In this document: piece by piece, positions 46,601 to 54,910 of the stretch
How positions within the stretch are numbered: the first letter of the stretch is position 1
Layout: the number at the start of each line of letters is the position of its first letter
Origin: Procambarus clarkii
Lineage: Eukaryota > Arthropoda > Malacostraca > Decapoda > Cambaridae
DNA: 64,000 nucleotides
Assembly (NCBI RefSeq): GCF_040958095.1
Contig: NC_091181.1
Coordinates: 21,637,875 to 21,701,874, forward strand
Direction of reading: 5' to 3'
Program-made: the position numbers and the translations under genes
Notes under the pieces: model-generated
What the model was told of the DNA's origin: nothing
The model's input: only the letters and a program-made list of their open reading frames with translations
Databases searched by the model: none

Positions 46601-46630
46601 TGTACTTTCTATCATATTAACTGTAAATAA
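34455..46630 (+). CDS. bmb: Brambleberry-like nuclear fusion (karyogamy) protein gene, five exons, span including introns
   Basis: Brambleberry (the animal relative of yeast Kar5 and plant GEX1) is a nuclear-envelope protein needed for fusion of pronuclei or karyomeres. Exons 34455-34651, 44584-44650, 44994-45214, 45412-45546 and 46375-46630 join in phase at all four GT-AG junctions to give 291 residues. Features: hydrophobic signal or anchor (residues about 6-31); a cysteine-rich domain with C70, C82, C100, C112, C121 and C144 around QSRLALAFTNC and YPC; a predicted coiled coil (about 160-206); GEFSWFY at 233-239; and a membrane segment (about 235-253). Family assignment is from remembered motif order, not a search. 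Known relatives continue beyond the membrane segment with a second one, so the true 3' end may lie further downstream. Intron 1 is about 9.9 kb and filled with repeats. Confidence 0.78.
34690..37725 (-). mobile_element. LINE-D 3' UTR remnant hosting minisatellite D
   Basis: The edges match the LINE-D 3' UTR at 58920-59060. On the left, TTCATAATACCACGCCCAAG corresponds to TTCATTTATTATGCACCCCA. On the right, ATTGGAGACAATGGGCTCAT followed by GGACTGAACAACAAAG and TTTAGCTAAG corresponds to the CATAATCGGTTCAGGGACTG region and TTTAGCTAAGCAAG. The single CCATACCCATCTTGTGGGCGG unit of the 58.9 kb copy sits exactly where the array is. Confidence 0.65.
34735..37640. repeat. Minisatellite D, 31-bp unit, in intron 1
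   Basis: Unit CATCCTGTGGGCGGTAGTGG plus ACCCCCTTGGT, 31 bp. Sub-blocks: CTTGGTCATCC units (34930-35360), CGTGGCCATCC with GGTCGTGG (35360-36190), GTGTCCATCC with variable C-runs (36190-36930) and five higher-order units of 106-112 bp (about 36935-37440). Because 31 is not a multiple of three, successive units use all three frames, giving long repetitive ORFs without meaning. Confidence 0.95.
37804..37915. repeat. 60-bp tandem duplication
   Basis: Two near-identical units at an exact 60-bp offset, each with AGCAGGGACTACACCAGTCC and TGTCTGGGTGTCGCCCCA. No coding role is visible. Confidence 0.85.
38575..40640 (+). pseudogene. LINE-B copy 2 ORF1, zinc-knuckle nucleic-acid-binding protein, broken
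   Basis: Recognisable blocks: proline/serine-rich N-terminus (GPDLAPPLTLLTTPP near 38655), YQALFGPALWAKYFDLLPLD near 38885-38945, VTFNPTRLGTHVIAA near 39007-39050, HPFLQVDTFTRPHHG near 39230-39275, then three zinc knuckles: CNKCWKFWHGALNC (about 39400-39440), CPMCGDDSHSKTDC and CLNCGEAHPSFSCTC (39460-39555). FPEARRQVRHL follows near 39618, then the SINE, then the serine-rich tail with SQKRKPGSS. Several frameshifts and stops break it. The protein would coat the element RNA in the retrotransposition particle. Confidence 0.82.
39893..40133 (+). mobile_element. tRNA-derived SINE, tail type B, nested in LINE-B ORF1
   Basis: Head with B box GGTTCGATCCC (about 39938) and an anticodon-loop-like CTTGTGA (39925), then TTTCTTTCACCCTATGCC, TAGCAGTAAAATAGGTACC, GGCTGCTTCCTGGG, GGTCGAGGACTGGACCGCGG, GGGGACACT and a 3' end AATCATCTCAAGATAACCTC. 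Flanks CCCTGGTC and CCCTGATC are a likely slightly diverged 8-bp target duplication. It interrupts sequence that is continuous in copy 3 near 61250. Confidence 0.9.
40721..44422 (+). pseudogene. LINE-B copy 2 ORF2 (endonuclease, RT, RNase H, zinc end), broken
   Basis: ORF2 opens at ATG 40721 with MSILQWN(I/V)RE, followed by LQELMLGARHGRF, and LLLGAFNCQH (family GDFN with D lost) near 41105. The RT has VLFDLEKAYDTTW near 42435-42470, VGVPQGSVLSITLF near 42605-42650 and YVDY at 42705-42716, where the second catalytic aspartate is replaced, so it would be dead even if the frame were restored. RNase H: VVVVDSRSALMAL near 43742, CWIPSHIGPSLNEHAD near 43870-43915. The 226-codon final frame (43742-44422) ends with CPAPYCPNCIVPLTVVHI plus a later VECPDF, the terminal zinc-binding motif. 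Frame breaks are many upstream of 43742. Confidence 0.88.
44584..44650 (+). CDS. bmb: bmb-like exon 2
   Basis: Sixty-seven bases after a good pyrimidine tract and TTAG acceptor. It completes an R codon with exon 1, then encodes YGDCYQATLRDLHDGCSDL and TDE. Donor GAG|GTAATC, phase 0. The two cysteines begin the family's cysteine-rich domain. It lies about 110 bp after the end of LINE-B copy 2. Confidence 0.78.
44994..45214 (+). CDS. bmb: bmb-like exon 3, core cysteine-rich domain
   Basis: Acceptor CCTCAG|GTGCAG and donor CACAG|GTCAGC. It encodes VQSRLALAFTNC, VYPCG, AACMRHLD and the MCHFLQAQAW block, the most diagnostic part of the Kar5/Brambleberry family. It ends in phase 2. This is the strongest exon of the gene. 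Confidence 0.85.
45412..45546 (+). CDS. bmb: bmb-like exon 4, coiled-coil region
   Basis: Acceptor CTATAG|CCTGCA and donor ATAAG|GTCAAA, phase 2 at both ends. It encodes LQEASEKVSSQLSQAVDSA and ITESRQALKHAFLEI, a heptad-like helix as expected between the cysteine domain and the membrane anchor. Confidence 0.8.
45700..46320. repeat. 30-bp minisatellite in bmb-like intron 4
   Basis: Unit GTGCACATGTGCAGGGGAAG plus GGGGTTGCTT, 30 bp, homogeneous from about 45890 to 46290 and degenerate on the left. It accounts for most of intron 4 (45547-46374) and ends about 55 bp before the exon 5 acceptor. Frames through it are open by unit length only. Confidence 0.92.
46375..46630 (+). CDS. bmb: bmb-like exon 5, GEFSWFY and membrane segment; 3' limit uncertain
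   Basis: Acceptor CTCACAG|GGAGTC. It encodes ESTAEQRGLIIDVFDRVAEL, then MGEFSWFY and a leucine/isoleucine-rich membrane segment, with a stop at 46628-46630. After about residue 255 the sequence (GGGGCGWQDLG and on) shows no family resemblance. Either the exon really ends at a donor inside 46460-46560 and further exons lie outside what I can recognise, or this species' protein is shorter. Confidence 0.7.
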
Positions 46631-47544
46631 TGAAAGTGTGTACACAATCTACACAAGGATATACAAAGCTTATTATACACAAGTCTAAAAATTAGCCTGA
46701 TTTCAGCACTGTGACAACTTCATTATTTATGTTGTACAAGAAAATATTTGGTAGAAGTGATGATGGAATATCTAAGGTAAATAGGAGGGGGAGGGGACCT
46801 TTTGATAAGCCGGCGGCATCCTGTTTTCGTCGAGGCCACTAGAGTTAGTGGCCTCTCGGGTAAATCTCTCTCGGGTCCCGATATTGGCATGCGGTTGGGC
46901 CAATAGCCTGCCCGAAGGATATTGCCCTCTCCGCCCGAAGGAAGGAACAACTATGTTCTCCCCCAAGAATGAAGGAACAACTATGTTCTCCCCCAAGAAT
47001 GAAGGATTTATCAAGGGAAAGCGCCAAGCCATTACGACTATATAGCCCTGGGATGGGGTCAGTATAAGGATTTGGGATTTAACGGGTTAAGAAATTTCTT
47101 TGTAATTTACTTAACGGTATCTACCGGAGGAGTGAGATCTTAGCTCCTCATCCTGCCTACAAGCCTTGCACATTTTGTTTCAATTTAACAATAACTAAAA
47201 AAATTTCTTGCGATCCTTTAGCTCATTTCAGTTTCTAGCTTCCATTGTCGGAAATATTTACCTGTGGGATCTGTGTTTATTTAATTTTTTATTATTAAAG
47301 TAATTATATTTTATTTACTATTTAATTATTTCTTTAGAGAGTGGACTGTACAGATTTGATTTATCCCACCAATAAAAATCCATCACAAACTTGGGGAGTT
47401 TTATGATTTCAACTACGCAAGATTTTACCTATTACTTGCTTGTATTGATAATACTAAATTTAAATGTTATATAAATCTACCAATTATTATTGCAATTATT
47501 TAAAATACACCACACCTTAGCTATTATAGTAGTAGACGTTCTAG
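46631..47544. other. Non-coding stretch after bmb exon 5, with a probable dispersed repeat
   Basis: 46780-47100 (GGCATCCTGTTTTCGTCGAG, GAAAGCGCCAAGCCATTACG and GGGATGGGGTCAGTATAAGG) looks like a 3' end of a dispersed element that I associate with decapod genomes, but I cannot name it. It includes an exact 30-bp duplication (46941-46970 and 46971-47000). 47100-47544 is AT-rich with nothing I can identify. Confidence 0.4.
46941..47000. repeat. Exact 30-bp direct duplication
   Basis: Two identical units beginning GAAGGAACAACTATGTTCTC and ending CCCCCAAGAAT. Confidence 0.9.
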
Positions 47545-47705
47545 ATGGCCAGGTCGGACAAGACTGTTACGTGGTTTAGCGTCTCTAGCGAGCAGGATCA
47601 GAAAATATTGTCATGGGGGTTTAGCGTCTCTAGTGAGCATGATCGGACAATATTGTCCTGTGGTCTAGCATCTATAGTGAGCAGGATTGGTCAAGATTGT
47701 CCACA
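47545..47705. repeat. About 53-bp tandem repeat, three copies
   Basis: Diverged units with TTAGCGTCTCTAG(C/T)GAGCA, then GGATC, and ATATTGTC(C/A)(T/A); copies begin near 47572, 47625 and 47673. Confidence 0.75.
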
Positions 47706-47825
47706 ATGATAACCTCTAGACGTCTTGGTTTACCTGCCAACGAAATACACCGTAAAATTTACTACATTCAGTGTATTCATATTATCAATGGAATGATCAG
47801 TAATCACATTTGGTATAAAGATATC

Positions 47826-47859
47826 AAATATTCTGACCAATATTTTGGTCAGAATATTT
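47826..47859. other. Perfect 14-bp hairpin
   Basis: AAATATTCTGACCA and its reverse complement TGGTCAGAATATTT are separated by six bases. No terminator or RNA gene can be claimed in a eukaryote from this alone. Confidence 0.6.
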
Positions 47860-48242
47860 TTATTCATGTTTTGAAAATATAACACAACATCAAAGACACT
47901 TGGGATCTAGCATGTAGAAATGTGATTTTTCTTAAATTTTCGCGAAATAACGGCAAAGTTAAACAGTGAGTTCTGGACCAATCACATTCTCCTCGTTGAG
48001 TTCCACGATGGCCGGGCCCCTCTCTCACCTGGCGGAGATCTCGTTCCCAGATGCGTTACTGGTGTTTTTAGAGTAAAATTAATCAATATTTTGGGTTAGT
48101 TACTGAACGACGTAGCAATAATATTACTCGTATTCAAGAGCAAATTTGTCACGTTAAAATTATCATTCTTTTATGACAAAGATAATTTAATTAGTTTAAT
48201 TAATAAAATAACAGCAGCAATTTATTATTGCATGTTGTAGTA
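47860..48242. other. AT-rich stretch without recognisable feature
   Basis: No ORF of note, no RNA gene and no family resemblance seen. Confidence 0.4.
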
Positions 48243-48815
48243 AGGAATTTATGGGTGACGTGGGAAGTTTCCTACATCCATCTGTGTCCTCTTGAACTGC
48301 TTTTTCTCAATCTGAAGAGGTTACCTTTGTCCACCTTATCGATTCCCCTCAGTATCTTAAGGTATCTTGTATGATGTGATCAAATCCTCTGTTCCTACTA
48401 TTTTCTAGGGGTTAAGATTACTTCATTAGCCAATTTTGGTATCTAAGCCCTCTTAACTCTGGCTCCAATCTTGTTGCAAACCATTGTACTTTTTCAGCTT
48501 TAAAGGCATGGAAAGCTTTATGCTTTCTATACCGGTGCTGGATATTTCAGTAATAGTCCATAAAATGTTGTGTAGATTGCCTTGAAGGAGTCCTGATACT
48601 TTGGCATTGCCACACATGCTGTCGATGTTATCCTGTTTATGTACGGAAATTTTTCCACCAAGAGGCTGTGCGTGTTAGTAGCTTTGCAGGAACACCGATA
48701 TTAAGTACTCTCACAACCTGATGCACCTTCTTATACATAAATAAGTTAGTGTTCCTCCGGTGTAAGTGTGTGAATTATATCCACTCCCAGATTTTTCACT
48801 CCGATTCTTGTAGCT

Positions 48816-50005
48816 GCCTTTCCCGTATGGTGTAGCTGCCTACCCCCGTATGGTGGAGCTGCCTACCCCCGTATGGTGTAGCTGCCTACCCCCGTATGGC
48901 GGAGCTGCCTACCCCCGTATGGTGTAGCTGCCTACCCCCGTATGGTGGAGCTGCCTACCCCCGTATGGTGGAGCTGCCTTCCCCCGATTGGTGGAGCTGC
49001 CTTCCCCCGTATGGTGGAGCTGCCTTCCCCAGTATGGTGGAGCTGCCTTCCCCCGTATGGTGGAGCTGCCTTCCCCCGTATGGTGGAGCTGCCTTCCCCC
49101 GTATGGTGGAGCTGCCTTCCCCCGTATGGTGGAGCTGCCTTCCCCCGTATGGTGGAGCTGCCTTCCCCCGTATGGTGGAGCTGCCTTCCCCCGTATGGTG
49201 GAGCTGCCTACCCCCGTATGGTGGAGCTGCCTTCCCCCGTATGGTGGAGCTGCCTTCCCCCGTATGGTGGAGCTGCCTTTCCCGTATGGTGTAGCTGCCT
49301 TTCCCCGTATGGTGGAGCTGCCTTTCCCCGTATGGTGTAGCTGCCTTTCCCGTATGGTGTAGCTGCCTTCCCCCGTATGGTGGAGCTGCCTTCCCCCGTA
49401 TGGTGGAGCTGCCTTCCCCCGTATGGTGGAGCTGCCTACCCCCGTATGGTGGAGCTGCCTACCCCCGTATGGTGGAGCTGCCTACCCCCGTATGGTGGAG
49501 CTGCCTACCCCCGTATGGTGGAGCTGCCTACCCCCGTATGGTGGAGCTGCCTACCCCCGTATGGTGGAGCTGCCTACCCCCGTATGGTGGAGCTGCCTAC
49601 CCCCGTATGGTGGAGCTGCCTGCCCCCCTTCGTATGGTGGCGCTGCCTGCCCCCCTTCGTATGGTGGCGCTGCCTGCCCCCCTTCGTATGGTGGCGCTGC
49701 CTGCCCCCCTTCGTATGGTGGCGCTGCCTGCCCCCCTTCGTATGGTGGCGCTGCCTGCCCCCCTTCGTATGGTGGCGCTGCCTGCCCCCCTTCGTATGGT
49801 GGCGCTGCCTGGCCCCCTTCGTATGGTGGCGCTGCCTGGCCCCCTTCGTATGGTGGCGCTGCCTGGCCCCCTTCGTATGGTGGCGCTGCCTGGCCCCCCT
49901 TCGTATGGTGGCGCTGCCTGGCCCCCCTTCGTATGGTGGCGCTGCCTGCCCCCCTTCGTATGGTGGCGCTGCCTGCCCCCCTTCGTATGGTGGCGCTGCC
50001 TTCTG
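48816..50005. repeat. Minisatellite E, 23-bp and 27-bp units
   Basis: The first part (48816-49615) has the 23-bp unit CGTATGGTGGAGCTGCCTTC plus CCC with T/A variants. The second (49616-50005) has the 27-bp unit CGTATGGTGGCGCTGCCTGC plus CCCCCTT. It lies in RT coding sequence of the minus-strand LINE, between the codons for GNGEESRR and those for RIRVKNLGVD. Confidence 0.94.
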
Positions 50006-50084
50006 CTCTCCTCTCCGTTTCCCATCTTCAATACCTTAAACATATTGTGATTGAATTCCAACACCCATTTGTTTGACTACTCTT

Positions 50085-51344
50085 TGTAACAGTAGAACTG
50101 TTAATATAGAAGGCTAGAGGTCTAATATTAAAAGCTGGCGTTCACTAGACGGTTGGATGCTCTGTTTGGAAAAATATGCCGAGAGATTGTAGTTTGAACT
50201 GAAAGGCTAGGAAAGGTAACCCCTCCCCCTTCCAAGGGATTAGAGCTTATGGGCGGAAACAAGGAGTGCCACATGTTCCTTGTCTAATTCCTCAATTTAG
50301 GAAAATTCATTTATTAAATTAACGGTAGCAATAACCAATCTCGTTTAAGTACTTATGTTAGGTTAACATGAATTTAGAGTAAAGATCCAGGCTCATATGT
50401 TGTCAGAGAGACAATTGACGTCATTTAGAATAGAGGACTAGTTCGATCTGGCTCGGTTGAGCCTATGTAATTGCCATCAGTTTCAATAGGAATTCAATCA
50501 CCTAGGGTGGTCGGTAAATAAGATTAGCTTTTTCAGTTAACCTTGCATGCTGGTCTGGCAGCCAGTAGGCTGGCGGAGTTCAACTTCACAGCTTGGAGGT
50601 TACAAAGTAAGTTAGTGTGGCTGTGAAAATCGAAGGGTCAAAACCTTCCCCTAAAAGCAGGCAGTCCCTCTCGCCGAGCTTGTGTTATTTAAGGTAAAAA
50701 GAATCTGTGTTTAAAGTGCAGTGTAGAATCCACATTATTTTGTAGTCAATACCATTGCCTCTATGTTAGAGAGATTTTCAATTAAAGTATATTTCAGTTT
50801 CGGGAGTGTTTATTTAATAACATTTTGTAAATTAATGATTAATTGAATGAAGACTTTTGTGTAGTGAATTTCCCAACCCAATTATATTTTCCCTGCGTTT
50901 TTGTTGTTGTTGATTATTAAACTCCAGTGAACTTTACATGCATCTCTGTCTATTAATATATATTATGATCATTTTTGTAACTTAGTTAATTCCACACTTT
51001 TAAAGTAATCTCATCCCTCCTTTTGGATAATTGGGGATCCACTTTAGAAGATTATGCCCAATTGACGGTATCCTACTTCACCGTCAAATGGGGAGGGGGG
51101 GGGGGGAATTATTCATGGGGTTTTATGAGGACAGGTAGTGGCGGGGTTCTCAGAGTTTGCAGTGTAGCATAGAAAGTACAGTGTCCTAGTGTCGTGATAC
51201 TTAGGCAATTTTTAACGCCAAGGTCACAAGGGTTGTTAACGGAAAATTACATAAAGAACTTTTAATTATAACGACCAGCATTCAACCAGTTTGTGAGGTT
51301 AAAGGCTGGCCCCCGTTACAATGTAACGGGGCCCAGCTGTAACA
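50085..51344. mobile_element. Second TG..CA-bounded insertion in the LINE (candidate solo LTR)
   Basis: The left end TGTAACAG and right end CTGTAACA are near-perfect inverted ends. Flanks TCTT (50081-50084) and GCTT (51345-51348) could be a 4-bp duplication with one change. Removing the segment makes the LINE's DIDTL and WSNKWVLEF blocks adjacent, as in relatives. No coding region is seen inside; the right part has an inverted pair around CCCGTTACAATGTAACGGGG (51313-51332). LTR identity is inference. Confidence 0.5.
51313..51332. other. Perfect GC/AT palindrome near the right end of the candidate LTR
   Basis: CCCGTTACA-AT-GTAACGGG type inverted repeat: CCCCGTTACA pairs with TGTAACGGGG with no spacer. 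Confidence 0.7.
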
Positions 51345-52860
51345 GCTTAGTGTGTCAATGTCCTCCTGTAACTACTTGCACTCATTTGTTTTGATGTTCA
51401 TCAGCTTTGTATTATTTCCAAACACTATCATGTCTGAGTTCACTCCCTCTGGGGCAGGTCGTTCACATAAGTTAGGAACAGTCCTACGAGAGAGCCTTGC
51501 GGGACCCCATTTGTTTGTTACAATCATCCAGCTCGAAACTGCCTCTCTGGCTCTTCTTTTTGTCCATCAGGTAGTTCCTTACCCCAGTCCTGTGTTGTCA
51601 GTTATCCCAGCCTGGGTCAAAATCTTGTTCAGCTGCCTTTCATGGAGAACAGTGTCAAACTCGTTTTGCCAGTCTTGAAAAAGTCTACCTAGTGTTACAG
51701 GCCCTCGTCCAATATCTTCCCTTATTCAGCAAGAAGTCATATCGTGCATGTTCCTCGAGATGCAGGGATTCATTTGATAAGGTAATGACGAGCACGAGTA
51801 CTTATTTGCGGAGAAAAGGCCAAAACTAAAATATCTTTGCAGGGGGGCTTATGCCCTTGATGTATACACGATGGCAACGGACCGACCAGGATTGCGTCAA
51901 AATGTGAGGGCGCCAGCCGTTTGACGATTGGCTGGCCATGGTCACGTGTCGAATTTGACCAATAGGGAGCCCGCCCCCTCAGGGCTGTGACGTCACCAGG
52001 CTGAGGGCTTGAAGAGCGCCAGGCGCTCAGACACACGACCCTTAGCAGAGTGTGGACGTTGCACTGGTGGGGGCTCTCGAGTATGGAGTTTGAGCTCTCA
52101 CAGTAAATTTATGCAGCCTAGCGTGCGCCATAGTGGCTACGGATAACTAGTGTATTTCAGGGAAGTACGTGGAAGCAGAGTTTAGTGGGCGGAAGAGCGC
52201 CAAGAGCTCATTGCTGTTAATCTATGATGGAGGCGAACTGGGAGGGCAATGTGGAGCCCTGCTGGTAATGCTCCAACACGACGTGAGAGCTGCTGCGACT
52301 GCGTCACATCCACTGAGGACTTGGGTGACATCGCGTTCAGATCTTTAAGAACTGGTCTCAGTGAAGGAGCGAGTAAGGGAGACTACGTGCGTGGGAACTA
52401 CTGGTAGAACCAGTTTGGACGAACTGCAATTTGGGAGTTAAGACGGCGATGACGCATTGGTTCACGACTCCTGTGGACCTGTGACTCTTGACCGGAATGC
52501 CAAAGAGCGACCTAGAAACAGAGGACCACTACGACCATTGGAGTTCAGGTGACTGAGGGCAGGATGTGCTAAGGTAGATCAGTAATTCCCTCCCACTTTC
52601 CCTTAAGAATTAGGCGAGTTAGGCCCATTAAGACATATATATATTAGCATGTTCTTAGTATCTTTTGAGCAAGGTTAGGCTGTAGGTCAGCCTATATATT
52701 ATCTACTACCTGGTGGAGGCAGCGAGTGGCATGTGTGACAGAGCTTTGGTGACAGCGTGTCTACGAGGAGCGGAGCCGCATGAGAGGGGGGCTGAGGTCC
52801 TTTTAAATTCGCCCAGCTGATTCGAGTTGCCGGATGCAGCCAGAGGAATAGGAACAGGGA

Positions 52861-52909
52861 GAATATACATATATATAGCTGATGACATCTGATATATATA
52901 TGTATATTC
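52861..52909. other. 17-bp AT hairpin inside the candidate LTR
   Basis: GAATATACATATATATA and TATATATATGTATATTC pair perfectly around a 15-base loop. Confidence 0.75.
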
Positions 52910-53275
52910 TATAAACATATATCTTGCATGTTCATTGTAGTATTTTCCTGCAGTAAACTTTGTTTATTTTTACCATTGACTTTGTGTGTCCTCCATCTCA
53001 TTGAGCAGTTCAGTGAAGGTGATAATATATTGCACCACACTAATAATATCAAAGTAACCCAGGGCTGGCAACATTATACCAGTTTGAATTCAAGCATTGC
53101 TGGGATGCAAAGACGAATAACCCAGCTGGCAACCAGTGAAAAGAAGATTTCAAGGGAATACCAGAGGGTCTGGTATATTATTGTACGTGTCTCGGTGGCA
53201 TGCCCGGTGTAGGTGCTGCAAGCTGCAGGGTCGAGTACCTGCAGTCTGTGCTGGGCTTTCTCCTCTCCTCGTAGG

Positions 53276-53529
53276 GGGCCTCGTAGCCTGGTGGATAGCG
53301 CGCAGGACTCGTAATTCTGTGGCGCGGTTTCGATTCCCGCACGAGGCAGAAACAAATGGGCAAAGTTTCTTTCACCCTGAATGCCCCTGTTACCTAGCAG
53401 TAAATAGGTACCTGGGAGTTAGTCAGCTGTCACGGGCTGCTTCCTGGGGGTGGAGGCCTGGTCGAGGACCGGGCCGCGGGGACACTAAAGAGCCCCGAAA
53501 TCATCTCAAGATAACCTCAAGATAACCTC
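53276..53529 (+). mobile_element. tRNA-derived SINE, tail type B, with intact acceptor stem
   Basis: The head folds like a tRNA: acceptor stem GCCTCGT / ACGAGGC (7 of 7 pairs), B box GGTTTCGATTCC, and an anticodon arm CAGGA-CTCGTAA-TTCTG whose loop is that of threonine tRNA(CGT). The central block TTTCTTTCACCCTGAATGCC and the type B end follow, with AAGATAACCTC repeated twice at 53508-53528. It is the best preserved SINE in the window. Length about 254 bp. Confidence 0.9.
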
Positions 53530-53850
53530 CTCCACAGGTTCAAGGTCGGATCGTGGGCTACGACCCAACTCGTGGCAAGACTTAGAGAGCTCTCTGGGTG
53601 GACAATGGTACCCAGGTAGAGGGGGAGCGAAGACCGGCAGTGAAGTGTTACAGTATTCAGTAACATAGCATCTCCGTTGTTTCGCTGCATCTGCCGTCAC
53701 TCAAGGCCAAAGGACTCTGTGACACTAGCCTTCCTAATTTGTCTTGGTAACCTTGTCAAAAAACTCAACTAAATTTGTTAGGCACGACTTTTCTAGTCTA
53801 AATCCATGTTGATATTTTCAGGCGATTCTCTCAAGGTTTCTCTCATTATC

Positions 53851-54835
53851 TCAAGATCCTTGAGAATAAGTATCTCTTTGATATTCCCAGAGTCAAACTA
53901 AATCTGTGCAAACACTCCATGGCAGGAAGGAGGTACAAGATATTTATGGGAATGCAGTGTACGAGAAGGGAAAGGTACATTGAAACAACGGGTCACCTAT
54001 GGTGTGTTGAACGCTAAAAAACGGGATTAGTGTTATGAATTCTCCCTTCATTTCCCAGCAGGGGAAATGTTAAGCTCTATATTCTATATAGATATAGTTC
54101 TATAATGTTAAGCGTCGACGAAGAGAGGATGCTGCCAGCACCGTGATAAATTACCGCGGGAAAGTAACCAGAGACATAGAAGGACTATACACAGACCTGC
54201 TGGACACTCAACATGGATACTGGAAACCTGTATAAACTTGAGAGAACGGAATTTCCAGCTGGTTTCTAGTGGTGTCCTGTAGTGCATACCGGTGCACTGG
54301 AGTGTACGGGGTCCTAGTTTTGGTAATTCTTGCTCTAAACCTCTCTTGTTTGGAGTCTGCTTAGCCAAGACTTTCGTTATTAATACTAATAACGCTCGTT
54401 CGTTCGTTAATACTACAGTGGGCAAAGTTAGAGAAACAAGGTTACATCTGTGAGCAAAGTTACAGCCAGGAGCAAGTTTACATGAAATTGTGTTGCAAGT
54501 GAGGAAGGGAGGGGGGGGGTAACGGTTCTGGTCACCAGGCCTCTTGCGCTGTGACGTCACAGGCACCCCGTGACCATAGGAAGCTTCGTGATTTGACGAG
54601 GCACCTAGGCCTTTGATGAGCTGGAATTGGTGGATTAAAGACAGGGTAGAAGTGTACCTCAGTTCTCGCCTTGCGGAGACAAAGCATTCTGGCCTGTGTT
54701 TTGAAGAAGAGTTGTCTCGTAGTTCAGCCAAACTACGTGAAACACAGTTTGTAGCTACAATTAAGTAACTCATTTATCATACCGTTAACGCGGGTGTACT
54801 GTGAGAGAATCTAGAATTTACGGCGAATGGTATTT
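53851..54835. other. Non-coding stretch with a GC-rich CRE-containing block
   Basis: The minus-strand frame at 54108-54773 (221 codons) has no recognisable domain and I do not call it a gene. At 54552 is the palindrome TGACGTCA and 47 bases on is AGGCACCTAGGCCT. The same pair with similar spacing occurs at 57294 and 57339, so part of this stretch belongs to an unidentified repeat or LTR-like family. Confidence 0.45.
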
Positions 54836-54910
54836 CGATTAAGAGAAATAATTGAAGAAATAATTAATATTAAGAAATAGTCTCATCCGCGTGGTCTCGA
54901 CAGGAGGCAA

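Larger units (their letters stand above)
51693..53724. mobile_element. Candidate solo LTR with CTAG duplication, 2.0 kb
   Basis: Ends are TGTTACAG (51693-51700) and CTGTGACA (53717-53724), TG..CA inverted termini as in LTR retrotransposons. Both sides carry CTAG (51689-51692 and 53725-53728). Removing one CTAG and the insert joins two RT pieces of the minus-strand LINE-A copy in the right place (after DKVTK, before FQDWQ). Inside are GACCAATAG (51957), TGACGTCA (51988-51995), TATATATATTA near 52636 and a SINE at 53276-53529, but no gag or pol. A DNA transposon with TGT..ACA ends is the alternative. Confidence 0.6.
48243..53850 (-). mobile_element. LINE-A-type copy, minus strand, broken into four pieces
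   Basis: Read on the minus strand the pieces run in order. 53850-53725 has QHGFR-like, KSCLTNLVEFFDKVTK. 51692-51345 has FQDWQNEFDTVLHERQLNK, a decayed GVPQGSVLG region, FGNNTKLMN and LQEDIDTL. 50084-50006 has WSNKWVLEFN and FKVLKMGNGEESRR. 48815-48243 has RIRVKNLGVDI, NRITSTAC, GIDKVDKGNLFRL and RGHRWM. Between them lie two TG..CA-bounded insertions and minisatellite E. Joining the pieces restores the family's residue order without extra sequence. The catalytic FADD reads GNNT, so it is dead. It is truncated at both ends. Confidence 0.82.

Noticed and set aside
46321..46620. Alternative 99-codon frame overlapping bmb exon 5
   Set aside because: Out of phase with the exon chain; the 46375-46630 frame carries the family motif GEFSWFY.
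48896..50076. Frames with MVELPSPVWWSCLPPYGGAA-type repeats
   Set aside because: Minisatellite E; the array sits in decayed LINE sequence on the other strand.
51352..51678. 108-codon plus-strand ORF
   Set aside because: It is the antisense of the decayed minus-strand LINE-A reverse transcriptase.
53276..53345. Functional threonine tRNA gene
   Set aside because: The fold is good, but the segment continues into the SINE central domain and tail and matches other SINE copies, so it is a SINE head and not a tRNA gene.
54108..54773. 221-codon minus-strand ORF as a gene
   Set aside because: No recognisable domain, and part of it overlaps a sequence motif pair repeated at 57.3 kb; more likely repeat-derived non-coding sequence.
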